This document shows, piece after piece, positions 31,299 to 39,152 of a stretch of DNA of 49,501 nt (its first letter is position 1; the number at the start of each line of letters is the position of its first letter). The stretch is taken from NCBI GenBank assembly GCA_902784675.1, contig CACZVR010000004.1:1-49501 (forward strand). The letters run 5' to 3'. Origin of the DNA: an uncultured Bacteroidales bacterium. GTDB lineage: Bacteria; Bacteroidota; Bacteroidia; Bacteroidales; Muribaculaceae. A model generated the notes under the pieces. That model had not been told where the DNA came from, searched no databases, and saw nothing but the letters and a program-made list of their open reading frames with translations. The position numbers and the translations under genes were made by a program.

Positions 31299-32693
31299 AT
31301 GAAGAGTAAAGGCCGATACGGACAATTTGTGAGATGGATCTTCAGCATTGTCGATTTGCTGGTCGTCAATCTCACCTATTTTGCCGTCATGCGATGGCAT
31401 GGGCTTGAAGACGGGCCCAACACGCTGTTGTCCCGCCCCGTGTGGCTGTTGCTCAACGTGGCCATGCTGGTGTGCATCTACTTCTACAACCATGTTCACG
31501 AGCGCCGCGTGTTCTACGCCGAGAAGGTTGTGGGTCAAGCCATCAAGCTCGTGCTGACACATGCAGGACTGTTCTTGTCACTCACTGCCTTCCTGGGGCC
31601 TTTTGAAGGGCCGTGGCATGTGATTCTGCAGTTCTATGTCCTGTTCTTCCTGGTGCTGTCCACCTGGTGGGTGGTGTCGCGCCAGCTGGTGAAACTTTAC
31701 CGTAACCACGGTTTCAACTTCAAGCGCGTGATCGTCATTGGCGGCGGCACGGTGGGTGTGAAACTCATCAACGAGATGCTTGGCGACCAAGGCTACGGAT
31801 ACCACATCGTGGGTTTCTTTGACGACAACCCTAAATCTCGCTCGGTATCGGCAGTGTATCAAGGTTCGCTTGACGACGTGGAACAGTTTGTGAAGACGCA
31901 TCAGGTCGACGAGATGTTCTGTGCTGTTCCTGACACCGAGGACAACCAGAACGTGGCGCGCATGATCCGCATTGCCGACAACAACGCTGTAGATTTCTAC
32001 TATGTGCCGCAGTTTGGACGCACCGTTGTGCGCCAATTCGAGCTGAGCTCGGTGGGCGACGTGCCCATCCTTGCTGCTCACCCCTACCCCTTGAAAAACC
32101 CGATTAACCGCTTGATCAAGCGTGCATTTGACTTGCTGTTGTCGACAGTCATGCTCATTCTTTCACCCCTGGTTATCATCCCTGTCGCCATCGGCATCAA
32201 GCTGTCGTCACCGGGTCCCATCTTCTTTGTGCAGAAACGCACCGGCTATCGTGGCCAGGCATTCAACTGCTATAAATTCAGGACGATGCGCGTGAATGAC
32301 GACAGCGACACGTTACAGGCCAGCAAAGGCGACCCGCGCGTGACGTGGTTCGGCAACTTCTTGCGTCGCTCGAGCATTGATGAGCTGCCACAATTCTTTA
32401 ATGTGTGGCGTGGCGACATGAGCGTCGTGGGCCCGCGTCCCCACATGGTTGCGCAGACCGAGATGTACAGCGAACTGATCGACAAGTACATGTTGCGTCA
32501 CACCATCAAGCCCGGCATCACCGGCTGGGCGCAAGTGCGCGGTTACCGCGGCCAGACCGAGGAACTGTGGCAGATGGAGAAGCGCGTGGAGTTTGACGTG
32601 TGGTATGCCGAAAACTGGTCATTCTTCCTGGACATGAAAATCATCTTCCGCACGATTTGGAACGCCCTGAAGGGTGAGGATAATGCTTATTAG
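31299..32693 (+). CDS. Polyprenyl-phosphate glycosyl-1-phosphate transferase (WcaJ/undecaprenyl-glucose type)
   Basis: This 464-residue membrane enzyme starts polysaccharide synthesis by moving a sugar-1-phosphate onto undecaprenyl phosphate. Four N-terminal helices are followed by a Rossmann-like domain (VIVIGGGTVGVKLINEM, about 142-158). A re-entrant helix (KRAFDLLLSTVMLILSPLVI) leads into the catalytic domain with GPIFFVQKRTGYRGQAF, YKFRTMRVN, RRSSIDELPQFFNVWRGDMS, VGPRPHM, and KPGITGWAQVRGYRGQT. It matches the bacterial-sugar-transferase family end to end. Polymerase, flippase and glycosyltransferase genes are not nearby. The stop TAG is the first unit of a 7-bp tandem array. Confidence 0.92.
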   Translation: MKSKGRYGQFVRWIFSIVDLLVVNLTYFAVMRWHGLEDGPNTLLSRPVWLLLNVAMLVCIYFYNHVHERRVFYAEKVVGQAIKLVLTHAGLFLSLTAFLGPFEGPWHVILQFYVLFFLVLSTWWVVSRQLVKLYRNHGFNFKRVIVIGGGTVGVKLINEMLGDQGYGYHIVGFFDDNPKSRSVSAVYQGSLDDVEQFVKTHQVDEMFCAVPDTEDNQNVARMIRIADNNAVDFYYVPQFGRTVVRQFELSSVGDVPILAAHPYPLKNPINRLIKRAFDLLLSTVMLILSPLVIIPVAIGIKLSSPGPIFFVQKRTGYRGQAFNCYKFRTMRVNDDSDTLQASKGDPRVTWFGNFLRRSSIDELPQFFNVWRGDMSVVGPRPHMVAQTEMYSELIDKYMLRHTIKPGITGWAQVRGYRGQTEELWQMEKRVEFDVWYAENWSFFLDMKIIFRTIWNALKGEDNAY

Positions 32694-32738
32694 GGGTTAG
32701 GCATTAGGTTTTAGGCATTTGGTTTTAGGTTTTAGGGG
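32690..32738 (+). repeat. 7-bp tandem array (TTAGGNN, seven units)
   Basis: Seven exact heptamers: TTAGGGG, TTAGGCA, TTAGGTT, TTAGGCA, TTTGGTT, TTAGGTT, TTAGGGG. The TAG in the first unit is the stop codon of the sugar transferase gene. The array ends 6 bp before the recQ start. Confidence 0.9.
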
Positions 32739-32744
32739 GATGGT

Positions 32745-34583
32745 ATGGAGGAGATCGGAAGGAAGGAATATGCGCTGGCGCTGTTGAGGAGTTGCTATGG
32801 CTATGACAACTTCCGCGGTCATCAATGGGACATCATCAATCACACACTGGACGGGGGCGACAGCATCGTGCTCATGCCCACCGGCGGCGGTAAGTCGTTG
32901 TGCTACCAGATTCCCGGTCTGATGAGCGACAGCGGTTTCGCTATCGTCATCTCGCCATTGCTGGCGCTGATGAACGACCAGATTGACGCCCTGCAGCAGA
33001 ACGGCATTCCCGCCCGCGCCCTTAACAGCGAAAAAAGCGACATCGAGAACCGCCAGACCGTTGACCTGCTCATGGAAGGCAAGGTGAAACTGCTGTATAT
33101 CTCGCCCGAGAAACTGCTTAACGAAATCAGCCGCTGGAACACCGCCATCACCGAACGCATCTGCCTGTTTGCGGTGGATGAGGCGCATTGCATCTCGCAG
33201 TGGGGTCACGATTTCAGACCCGAGTACACCCAACTGGGGACCCTCAAGCAGCAATACCCTCACATTCCCGTGATGGCACTCACGGCCACTGCCGACCGCA
33301 TCACCCGCGACGACATCGCCGAGCAGCTGCACATCCCCGACGCGCGGTTGTTCGTCAGTTCATTTGACCGTCCCAACATCTCGCTGAACGTGGTGCAGGG
33401 CTCGACGGGACGGCAAAAGATGAAACAGATTGTGCAATTCATCAATCTGCACCACGGCGAGAGCGGCATCATCTACTGCCTGCGCCGCAAGGACACCGAG
33501 AAGATGGCAGCCGAGCTGACGCGTCTGGGTATTGATGCCCGCCCATTCCATGCCGCGATGAGTGCGCAAGACAAACAACAGGTGCAACGCGACTTCATCA
33601 ACGACGACTTGAAGGTGGTGTGCGCCACGATCGCCTTTGGCATGGGCATCGACAAGAGCAACGTGCGCTATGTCATCCACAGCAACATGCCCCGCAACAT
33701 CGAGAGCTACTATCAAGAGATCGGGCGTGCCGGCCGAGACGGCTTGCCAGCCGAAGCACTGCTGTTCTACACCTATGGCGACGTGGTGGCCTTGCAGCAG
33801 TTTGCCCTACAGTCGGGGCAAGTGCAGGTGAACATGGACAAACTGCGCCGTATGCAGCAATTCGCCGAGAGCGGTGTTTGCCGTCGCCGCATCCTGCTGA
33901 ACTATTTCAACGAACGGTTTGACCACGACTGCCACAACTGCGACGTGTGCAACAATCCGCCTGAACGATTTGACGGCTCGACCTATGCACAGATGGCCTT
34001 GAGTGCCATCAAGCGCACCGACGAACAGGCCACGATGTTCACAGTGACCGATATCCTGCGCGGATGGCGCAAAGCGGATATCATCGAGAAAGGTTATGAC
34101 AGGCTGAAGACCTTCGGCGTGGGGCGTGACCTCACTGTCGCCGAGTGGAACGCATACCTGCTGCAAATGCTGCAGATGGGCCTGTTTGAGGTCGCATATA
34201 ACGAGAATAATCACCTGAAAATCACTGACTATGGCAATGAGGTGCTGTTCGGACGTCAATCCATCCAGCTGAACCGCTACCACCGTCAAGGCTTCAACGT
34301 CAAGAAACGCGAAACTGCATTGCCCTTACCCGAAAGCGCTGCTCAAGAGAAGCAGCTGGACAAAGTTCTGTTCGAGAAGCTGAAGGACTTGCGCAAGGCA
34401 CTTGCCAAGGCAGGCCACATCGCACCCTATATGGTATTCAGCGACAAGTCGCTGCAGGCGATGGCGACCGAGAAACCGACGACACAGGCCGAGTTCGGAA
34501 TCTTGTACGGTGTGGGCGAGGTGAAGTGCCAGAAGTACTGGCGGGCGTTTACTGCGGCGATTAGAGAACACTTGAAGGAGTGA
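32745..34583 (+). CDS. recQ: ATP-dependent DNA helicase RecQ
   Basis: The 612-residue helicase unwinds DNA 3' to 5' in repair and recombination. Motifs: GYDNFRGHQWDIIN, Walker A LMPTGGGKSLCYQIP, DEAH box FAVDEAHCISQWGHDFRPEY, TATADRITRDDI, SGIIYCLRRKDTEKMA, ATIAFGMGIDKSNVRYVIH and EIGRAGRDG. The Zn-binding Cys cluster is visible (VCRRR...HDCHNCDVC), then the RQC winged helix and a C-terminal HRDC domain (FEKLKDLRKALAKAG, KPTTQAEFGILYGVG). Full length for the family. The stop codon TGA is the first unit of a TGAGGAG array, and a strong terminator follows. Confidence 0.97.
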   Translation: MEEIGRKEYALALLRSCYGYDNFRGHQWDIINHTLDGGDSIVLMPTGGGKSLCYQIPGLMSDSGFAIVISPLLALMNDQIDALQQNGIPARALNSEKSDIENRQTVDLLMEGKVKLLYISPEKLLNEISRWNTAITERICLFAVDEAHCISQWGHDFRPEYTQLGTLKQQYPHIPVMALTATADRITRDDIAEQLHIPDARLFVSSFDRPNISLNVVQGSTGRQKMKQIVQFINLHHGESGIIYCLRRKDTEKMAAELTRLGIDARPFHAAMSAQDKQQVQRDFINDDLKVVCATIAFGMGIDKSNVRYVIHSNMPRNIESYYQEIGRAGRDGLPAEALLFYTYGDVVALQQFALQSGQVQVNMDKLRRMQQFAESGVCRRRILLNYFNERFDHDCHNCDVCNNPPERFDGSTYAQMALSAIKRTDEQATMFTVTDILRGWRKADIIEKGYDRLKTFGVGRDLTVAEWNAYLLQMLQMGLFEVAYNENNHLKITDYGNEVLFGRQSIQLNRYHRQGFNVKKRETALPLPESAAQEKQLDKVLFEKLKDLRKALAKAGHIAPYMVFSDKSLQAMATEKPTTQAEFGILYGVGEVKCQKYWRAFTAAIREHLKE

Positions 34584-34615
34584 GGAGTGAGGAGTGAGGA
34601 GTGAGGAGTGAGGAG
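34581..34615 (+). repeat. 7-bp tandem array (TGAGGAG x5)
   Basis: Five exact TGAGGAG units, preceded by a near match (GAAGGAG). The first TGA is the recQ stop codon. Confidence 0.9.
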
Positions 34616-34652
34616 TGATTGGACGGACTGGAGGGTATCGAGCTGGAGGGTA

Positions 34653-34669
34653 CCGAGCCAGAGGCTCGG
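34653..34669. repeat. Compact palindrome CCGAGCC-AGA-GGCTCGG
   Basis: Perfect 7-bp stem with a 3-nt loop between recQ and its terminator. Same design as 37220-37234 and related to other GC-rich hairpins in the window. Confidence 0.55.
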
Positions 34670-34716
34670 CCCACGGGACATGACTCGGGGACGACGGGGT
34701 ACGGGTTACATAATAG

Positions 34717-34753
34717 AACAGGCTAAATATTTGATATTTAGCCTGTTTTTTTT
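34717..34753 (+). terminator. Terminator of recQ
   Basis: A perfect 14-bp stem AACAGGCTAAATAT/ATATTTAGCCTGTT with loop TTG and eight T. It may also weakly stop the convergent transporter transcript. Confidence 0.9.
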
Positions 34754-34774
34754 GAGAGATAGCTTATTTAATAC

Positions 34775-36121
34775 TTAATAGAGGATGCCGGTGAGGTAGA
34801 GGAAGATGAAGAAGATGGAGACCGGGGCGACGTAGCGCAGGCAAAAGATGAGATAGGGTTCCATGGCTCCCTTGAGTTTGCCTCCGTTGGTCAACTGGTC
34901 GTGTATCACCTTGCGGTCCATGACCCACCCCACATACATCGCGGTGAATAAGCCGCCCAACAGCATGAAGATGTTGCTGGCGGCATAGTCCATCACATCG
35001 AAGATGCTCTTGCCGAAGAGGGTGACGTTGTCAAGAACGTTGAAAGACAACGCGGCCACTGTGGAGAGGACGAGGGTGATGACTGCGGTCCACACGATGG
35101 CAACAGGGCGAGAGGTCTTGTGCTCCTCGATGAGGAAGGTGATGGGAATCTCGCTGAGCGAGATGGTGGATGTCAACGATGCGAAGAACACCAGCAGGAA
35201 GAATAGCAGCGCCCACACATAGCCTCCCATCATCTGCTGGAAGATGCCGGGTAAAACCTCGAAGATGAGGCGCGGGCCGGCGGTGGGCTCGACACCGAAG
35301 GAGAACACTGCGGGGAAAATCATCACACCCGAGAGGATGGCCACCATGGTATCGAGAAACGCCACTGTGGTAGCGTCTTTGACGAGCGAAGTGTCATCCT
35401 TGAAATAGGAACTGTAAGTGACCAGGCAAGAGATACCGATGGAGAGCGAGAGGAAGGCCTGGCCAAAGGCGTCGAGCACGCCACGAAGCGTCAGTTCGGA
35501 GAAATCGGGCTCGAAAAGGAACCTCAAGCCATCGGCAGCACCCGGCATGAGCAACGAGTTGATACAGAAGATGATGAGAATGACGAACAGCAAGGGCATC
35601 ATGATGCTTGCCACGCGCTCAATGCCTTTCTCGATGCCACGGCTGAGCACAAGGAAGTTAAGCACAAGGAAGAGAATCGTCCAACCCACACAACGCCAAG
35701 GACTTGCCACCAACGCGGAGAACATGTCGTTGTACTCCTGTGGCGTGTGACCGCTGAGGTTGCCCAAGGCCGCCTGATAGAGGTACTCGATGATCCATCC
35801 GCAGACCACGCTGTAGAAGCCGATGACGATGAAGCTGCCAAGGATGCAGATGTAGGTGAAAAGATAATATTTCTTGCCAGGCGATAGTTGTCTGAGGGCC
35901 GCCTTCATGTTGCTGTGGGTTGAGCGGCCAATGATAAACTCACTCAATATCACCGGGATGCCCATGATGAGGATGCACACGATATACACCATGATGAAGG
36001 CACCTCCACCATTCACTCCCGCCTCGTAGGGGAAACGCCAGATGTTTCCAAGGCCGACCGCCGACCCCACCGCTGCAGCGATAGCGCCCAAGCGTGTCGC
36101 AAATCCAACTCGTTTTGCCAT
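34775..36121 (-). CDS. Sodium-dependent neurotransmitter-symporter-family (NSS/LeuT) transporter
   Basis: The 448-residue inner-membrane protein probably imports an amino acid with sodium. Family signatures: AKRVGFATRLGAIAAAVGSA followed by VGLGNIWRFPYEAGVNGGGA (helix 1 with the unwound region), IGFYSVVCGWIIEYLY (helix 3), LSLSIGISCLVTYSSYFK (helix 6) and FASLTSTISLSEI (helix 8). About 12 helices. I place the start at the ATG at 36121, not an upstream in-frame ATG at 36196. The promoter (TTTG, 20 nt, TACTTTTG at 36148-36179) lies between the two, so the upstream codon could not be transcribed from it. Confidence 0.92.
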   Translation of the reverse strand: MAKRVGFATRLGAIAAAVGSAVGLGNIWRFPYEAGVNGGGAFIMVYIVCILIMGIPVILSEFIIGRSTHSNMKAALRQLSPGKKYYLFTYICILGSFIVIGFYSVVCGWIIEYLYQAALGNLSGHTPQEYNDMFSALVASPWRCVGWTILFLVLNFLVLSRGIEKGIERVASIMMPLLFVILIIFCINSLLMPGAADGLRFLFEPDFSELTLRGVLDAFGQAFLSLSIGISCLVTYSSYFKDDTSLVKDATTVAFLDTMVAILSGVMIFPAVFSFGVEPTAGPRLIFEVLPGIFQQMMGGYVWALLFFLLVFFASLTSTISLSEIPITFLIEEHKTSRPVAIVWTAVITLVLSTVAALSFNVLDNVTLFGKSIFDVMDYAASNIFMLLGGLFTAMYVGWVMDRKVIHDQLTNGGKLKGAMEPYLIFCLRYVAPVSIFFIFLYLTGILY

Positions 36122-36147
36122 AAATGATTGACTTTTTATACAGGTTA

Positions 36148-36179
36148 CAAAAGTAGCAAATTTAGTTGACACCGTCAAA
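36148..36179 (-). promoter_or_regulatory. Promoter of the NSS transporter gene
   Basis: Minus strand TTTG (36176-36179), 20-nt spacer, TACTTTTG (36148-36155): an exact consensus match. It fixes the start at 36121 with a leader of about 20 nt. Confidence 0.8.
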
Positions 36180-36217
36180 CGAAAGCGCCAAAACATTGTT
36201 TCGCCATGTGGGTTGAG

Positions 36218-36529
36218 TTAAATCTGTGGCACAGGGTCAAGGCGTCGCGGTTGAGGCGGTGACTTGGGTTGTTTGGAGGGACGGGGACGCTTGCGGGTAG
36301 TGGCTGGCTTTTTGTGCTTCTCGTGGGCAGGGGTTGAAGGTTGGATAGAGTCAATCTGCTGCTCAAACAGCTCGATGTCATCGTGTTGAACCTCGACTTG
36401 AGGTGAAGGGGCACAAAGCCGCAATAGAGCCGTCACAGCCAGCACCAGTGCGATTAACGTCAAGAAGGCGATTGTCCCGCGTCGCTCATGACGTGTCATT
36501 CCGAAGTAATCTTGCCATTTACCCATCAA
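36218..36529 (-). CDS. Small membrane-anchored protein, possible ComEA-like remnant
   Basis: A 103-residue protein with a short cytoplasmic head (KWQDYFGMTRHERRGTIAFL), one membrane helix (about 20-40) and an outer segment that ends in a Lys/Pro/Arg-rich tail (HKKPATTRKRPRPSKQPKSP). The head plus helix resembles the start of Bacteroidetes ComEA-type proteins (a WxDYF...ERRG pattern), but the helix-hairpin-helix DNA-binding repeats that should follow are missing. It may be a truncated gene or a small basic membrane protein in its own right. Nothing downstream continues the frame. The start may be the second Met (36526). It is divergent from the VanZ-like gene. Confidence 0.5.
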   Translation of the reverse strand: MMGKWQDYFGMTRHERRGTIAFLTLIALVLAVTALLRLCAPSPQVEVQHDDIELFEQQIDSIQPSTPAHEKHKKPATTRKRPRPSKQPKSPPQPRRLDPVPQI

Positions 36530-36635
36530 GGAGCAAAGTTACCACAAATAGAGCCAAAGAGCACTGCGAAGTGCATTTTTTTCGGCCTCATTTCATTTTT
36601 TTCATAAAATTGGTCTATATTTTCCCAATTTCTAC

Positions 36636-36643
36636 TAACTTTG
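36636..36643 (+). promoter_or_regulatory. Bacteroidetes -7 element for the VanZ-like gene
   Basis: TAACTTTG matches TAnnTTTG. TTG at 36610-36612 gives a 23-nt spacer, slightly long. Confidence 0.55.
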
Positions 36644-36676
36644 TAGTTTGAAAAGAAAAAATGCACATAAAGAAAT

Positions 36677-37135
36677 ATGAAAACTTTTCTGCTTTCAATA
36701 CCTAAAGGCCTGCCCTCGTTGTTAATGATGGCAGCAGTCCTGTTTTTTACATTTGCAGACAACCCATTAAACGTCAATGCTTTAAAGATATTTCCATATG
36801 CCGAGCAAGTAGGTCACATGATACTTTACTTCGCTTTAGCGCTCGTGTTTATCCTTGATTATGCCAAAGCTGTGCTTCCGCATCACAGTAAGATCAATAT
36901 TGAAATCGCGCTTGCTGCCATCGCATCGGTACTCGCGCTGCTCATGGAGATCGGTCTGATGTTCGTCACTAACGGTTTCAACTACAGCATTCTGAACTGG
37001 TTTGCCGCCATGATTGGCGCCGCGTTGGCATTCCTGTTCTATCGCTACTGGCTGATGCACCCGATGCGCCACTACCTGTATCACTCGATTCAGCACCACT
37101 GGCGCTATCAGCACCGTCGCAAGAAAAAAAGCTAA
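36677..37135 (+). CDS. VanZ-like membrane protein
   Basis: The 152-residue protein has four membrane helices (KGLPSLLMMAAVLFFTFA; GHMILYFALALVFIL; EIALAAIASVLALLMEIGLM; WFAAMIGAALAFLFYRYWLM). The VanZ family pattern is a helix start with K/H-GHMILYFALA and a later conserved E (LLMEIG) and N (ILNWFAAMIGAA). It ends with a basic His/Arg tail. The function of chromosomal VanZ-like proteins is uncertain; VanZ itself lowers teicoplanin sensitivity. It has its own promoter and a strong terminator, so it is a single-gene unit. Confidence 0.82.
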   Translation: MKTFLLSIPKGLPSLLMMAAVLFFTFADNPLNVNALKIFPYAEQVGHMILYFALALVFILDYAKAVLPHHSKINIEIALAAIASVLALLMEIGLMFVTNGFNYSILNWFAAMIGAALAFLFYRYWLMHPMRHYLYHSIQHHWRYQHRRKKKS

Positions 37136-37151
37136 AAGACCGACGAGATAC

Positions 37152-37189
37152 AAGACGATAGTTTGTGAATTGCAAGCTATCGTCTTTTT
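37152..37189 (+). terminator. Terminator of the VanZ-like gene
   Basis: AAGACGATAG pairs with CTATCGTCTT, extended by four pairs (one G-T), loop of 7 nt, five T follow. Confidence 0.85.
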
Positions 37190-37219
37190 CATTGACCGAG
37201 GGGAGATAAAGTTTTTTTA

Positions 37220-37234
37220 CGAGCCTGAGGCTCG
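37220..37234. repeat. Compact palindrome CGAGCC-TGA-GGCTCG
   Basis: Perfect 6-bp stem with a 3-nt loop, followed at 37255 by GAGGC-TGC-GCCTC, which begins the duplicated promoter unit. Confidence 0.55.
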
Positions 37235-37284
37235 CAATACCTCAACGATTTTACGAGGCTGCGCCTCAACAAAAACAAAAAAAA

Positions 37285-37316
37285 TTTGCTTTTGTGTTCG
37301 GCTTGCACTAATTTTG
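37285..37316 (+). promoter_or_regulatory. Distal consensus promoter of the methyltransferase gene
   Basis: TTTG (37285-37288), 20-nt spacer, TAATTTTG (37309-37316): exact Bacteroidetes consensus. Confidence 0.8.
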
Positions 37317-37353
37317 AATAAATTAGGCTGCGCCTCAACAAAAACAAAAAAAA

Positions 37354-37385
37354 TTTGCTTTTGTGTTCGGCTTGCACTAATTTTG
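37354..37385 (+). promoter_or_regulatory. Proximal consensus promoter of the methyltransferase gene
   Basis: TTTG (37354-37357), 20-nt spacer, TAATTTTG (37378-37385), identical to the distal copy. Leader to the ATG at 37414 about 20 nt. Confidence 0.85.
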
Positions 37386-37413
37386 TGAAATCATTCACTA
37401 ACACCTCGTTATC

Positions 37414-38580
37414 ATGCTATTCCCGGAGAAAATCAGACAACTGCGCATTGAGAGCGGCAAGCGCCAGAAGGACCTTGCCAAGGCCATCGGCGTGGACGTG
37501 CCCGCCTACAGCCGATATGAACACGGAGACCGCCGACCCAAGCGGGAACAGGTCATCAGGTTAGCCCGCATCTTTAAGGTGGATCCAGATGAACTGGTCG
37601 CCGCCTGGCTGGCCGACGAGGCCTATCTCCACATCGCTCATGACAAGATGGCTAACCGTGCTGCCGCCTTGCTGAACCAGGTCATCAACTCGGAGGGAAA
37701 AGAGGAAAGGAAAGAGTCGGAAGCGATAGAGGCAGAGGCACAACCAGCCAACAGGGACATGGTGTCACGGCTGGGTCGATCGTTAATGCCTCACCTTGAG
37801 CATGGCGATGCTGCCACCGTGATGCAGCGCATTGAGGATGAGAGCATCGACTGCATCGTCACTACCCCGCCCTACTGGCGACGGCGCAACCAAGGCACCG
37901 AGAGCATCACTGCGACCCGGATGGAAGATTTTATCGAGGAATTGCTGCAAACGACAGCCCAGGCATGGCGTGTGCTTAAACCCAAAGGGTCGCTGTGGCT
38001 GAACACCGCCGATGACACCATCGACGGCTTCATCCAAGGTCTGCCCTGGCGCCTGGCACTCGCCATGATAGATCAACAAGGCTGGCGACTGGTGAACACT
38101 GTGGTGTGGAACAAAACCACCACATCGCCCCAAGGCAGTCATGACCACCTGCGCAAGGTGCATGAGTTCATGTTCCACCTGGTCAAATCGGAAGATTTCT
38201 ATTATAATGATGAGGAACTGCGCCACACTTTTGCCATGATCGTGCGCAACAGTGATAAGCACAGTAAAAACTCCCGCATCAAGCAACAATACAAGCAGAT
38301 TGACAATGTGCAAGGCATCGTGCCGAGTGACGTGTGGACCATCGGGGTTCAGCGCTCGGGCATCGCCCATTACTGCGTGGCTCCCGACATGTTGTACCGC
38401 CTGCCCATTGTCGCCACCTGCCCGCCCAAGGGCATCGTTCTTGACCCGTATTGCGGCACAGGAACGGCCTGCAAAATCGCTTATAGCCTTGACCGTCGCA
38501 GCATAGGCATCGACATCAACAAGGATTATATCAATCAAGCCCGGTCCAGCACCGAGCAGAAGCCGTTGAGTCTGTTCTGA
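37414..38580 (+). CDS. XRE-type HTH fused to a beta-class N4/N6 DNA methyltransferase
   Basis: The 388-residue protein starts with an XRE helix-turn-helix (residues 4-68: EKIRQLRIESGKRQKDLAKA, then IGVDVPAYSRYEHGDRRP). An acidic linker (about 88-110) follows. The methyltransferase has motif IV IVTTPPYWRRR before motif I LDPYCGTGTACKIA and the closing RRSIGIDIN, the order of the beta class that methylates an exocyclic amino group of A or C. The catalytic motif reads TPPY where SPPY or NPPY is usual, a tolerated variant. No restriction endonuclease gene is adjacent, so it is an orphan enzyme, either regulatory or anti-restriction. The HTH may bind its own duplicated promoter; this is inferred. 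The recognition site cannot be predicted. Confidence 0.9.
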   Translation: MLFPEKIRQLRIESGKRQKDLAKAIGVDVPAYSRYEHGDRRPKREQVIRLARIFKVDPDELVAAWLADEAYLHIAHDKMANRAAALLNQVINSEGKEERKESEAIEAEAQPANRDMVSRLGRSLMPHLEHGDAATVMQRIEDESIDCIVTTPPYWRRRNQGTESITATRMEDFIEELLQTTAQAWRVLKPKGSLWLNTADDTIDGFIQGLPWRLALAMIDQQGWRLVNTVVWNKTTTSPQGSHDHLRKVHEFMFHLVKSEDFYYNDEELRHTFAMIVRNSDKHSKNSRIKQQYKQIDNVQGIVPSDVWTIGVQRSGIAHYCVAPDMLYRLPIVATCPPKGIVLDPYCGTGTACKIAYSLDRRSIGIDINKDYINQARSSTEQKPLSLF

Positions 38581-38594
38581 TTACTATTTTGAAG

Positions 38595-39119
38595 TTAGTC
38601 CATCAATTTCCAGAGGCCTAAAGTCTTGCCCCTGAAGATGCGGTATTCCACATCTTGCAGTGTCATCGTGAACATGGGCAATTGGACTTGGCTGATGATG
38701 TCCTTGAGTTTGCGCACATTCATCCTGGGGTCCTGAACCCTGCCAAGGGTAACATGCAGACGGAAATCGGACTGCATGATACAGCCCTTGCTGGCGAAAA
38801 ATCGCCTGACATCCTCGACCAGCGCCATGAAATCGGCTGGCGCATGGGTCGTGGTGAGGTGGATGACCTGCCTGTGGGGACCCGAGGCAAAGGCGTCAAG
38901 CATATCGAATGTGATGGTCGATGCCAATGCATCGCCCAGAATCCCGTTCAAGCCTGGCCGCAGATTCACATTGTCGGGGGCAAAGTCAAGGAATGCCATC
39001 GTGATGTGATAGTAGCCCCGTTGCCAACGGATGTCCACTCCGTCGAGTAAGTCCCTGAGTTCCTCGAACCAGGAATCCTCAAAGCTGATAGGCACTTTGA
39101 GCTCAAGATAGGTTTTCAT
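38595..39119 (-). CDS. 2H phosphoesterase-superfamily protein (RNA 2',3'-cyclic phosphodiesterase-like)
   Basis: The 174-residue protein carries two HxT motifs, the hallmark of the 2H fold: H38-I-T40 in YYHITMAFLDF and H122-V-T124 in LHVTLGRVQDP. Length and spacing fit the ThpR/LigT-like group that opens 2',3'-cyclic phosphates or related nucleotides. The gene is convergent with the methyltransferase, with 14 bp between the stops, and lies 33 bp after the FMN-binding gene. The substrate is unknown. Confidence 0.85.
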   Translation of the reverse strand: MKTYLELKVPISFEDSWFEELRDLLDGVDIRWQRGYYHITMAFLDFAPDNVNLRPGLNGILGDALASTITFDMLDAFASGPHRQVIHLTTTHAPADFMALVEDVRRFFASKGCIMQSDFRLHVTLGRVQDPRMNVRKLKDIISQVQLPMFTMTLQDVEYRIFRGKTLGLWKLMD

Positions 39120-39152
39120 CGGGATGAAAGTGAGATCGTCAAACAGTTGAGA

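Larger units (their letters stand above)
37256..37385 (+). repeat. Tandem duplication of a 61-bp promoter unit (period 69)
   Basis: Bases 37256-37316 and 37325-37385 are identical, separated by 8 bp. Each unit holds a small palindrome, an A-rich tract with TTTG, 20 nt and TAATTTTG. Only two copies and no spacer diversity, so it is not a CRISPR. Confidence 0.95.

Noticed and set aside
36122-36196. Upstream ATG for the NSS transporter
   Set aside because: It lies upstream of an exact consensus promoter, and the added residues precede the family's normal N-terminus.
37256-37385. CRISPR-like direct repeat
   Set aside because: Only two copies with an 8-bp gap, no spacers and no cas genes. Each copy is a promoter.
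37414-38580. A complete restriction-modification system
   Set aside because: The genes on either side (VanZ-like, 2H phosphoesterase) are not nucleases of that kind, so only an orphan methyltransferase can be claimed.
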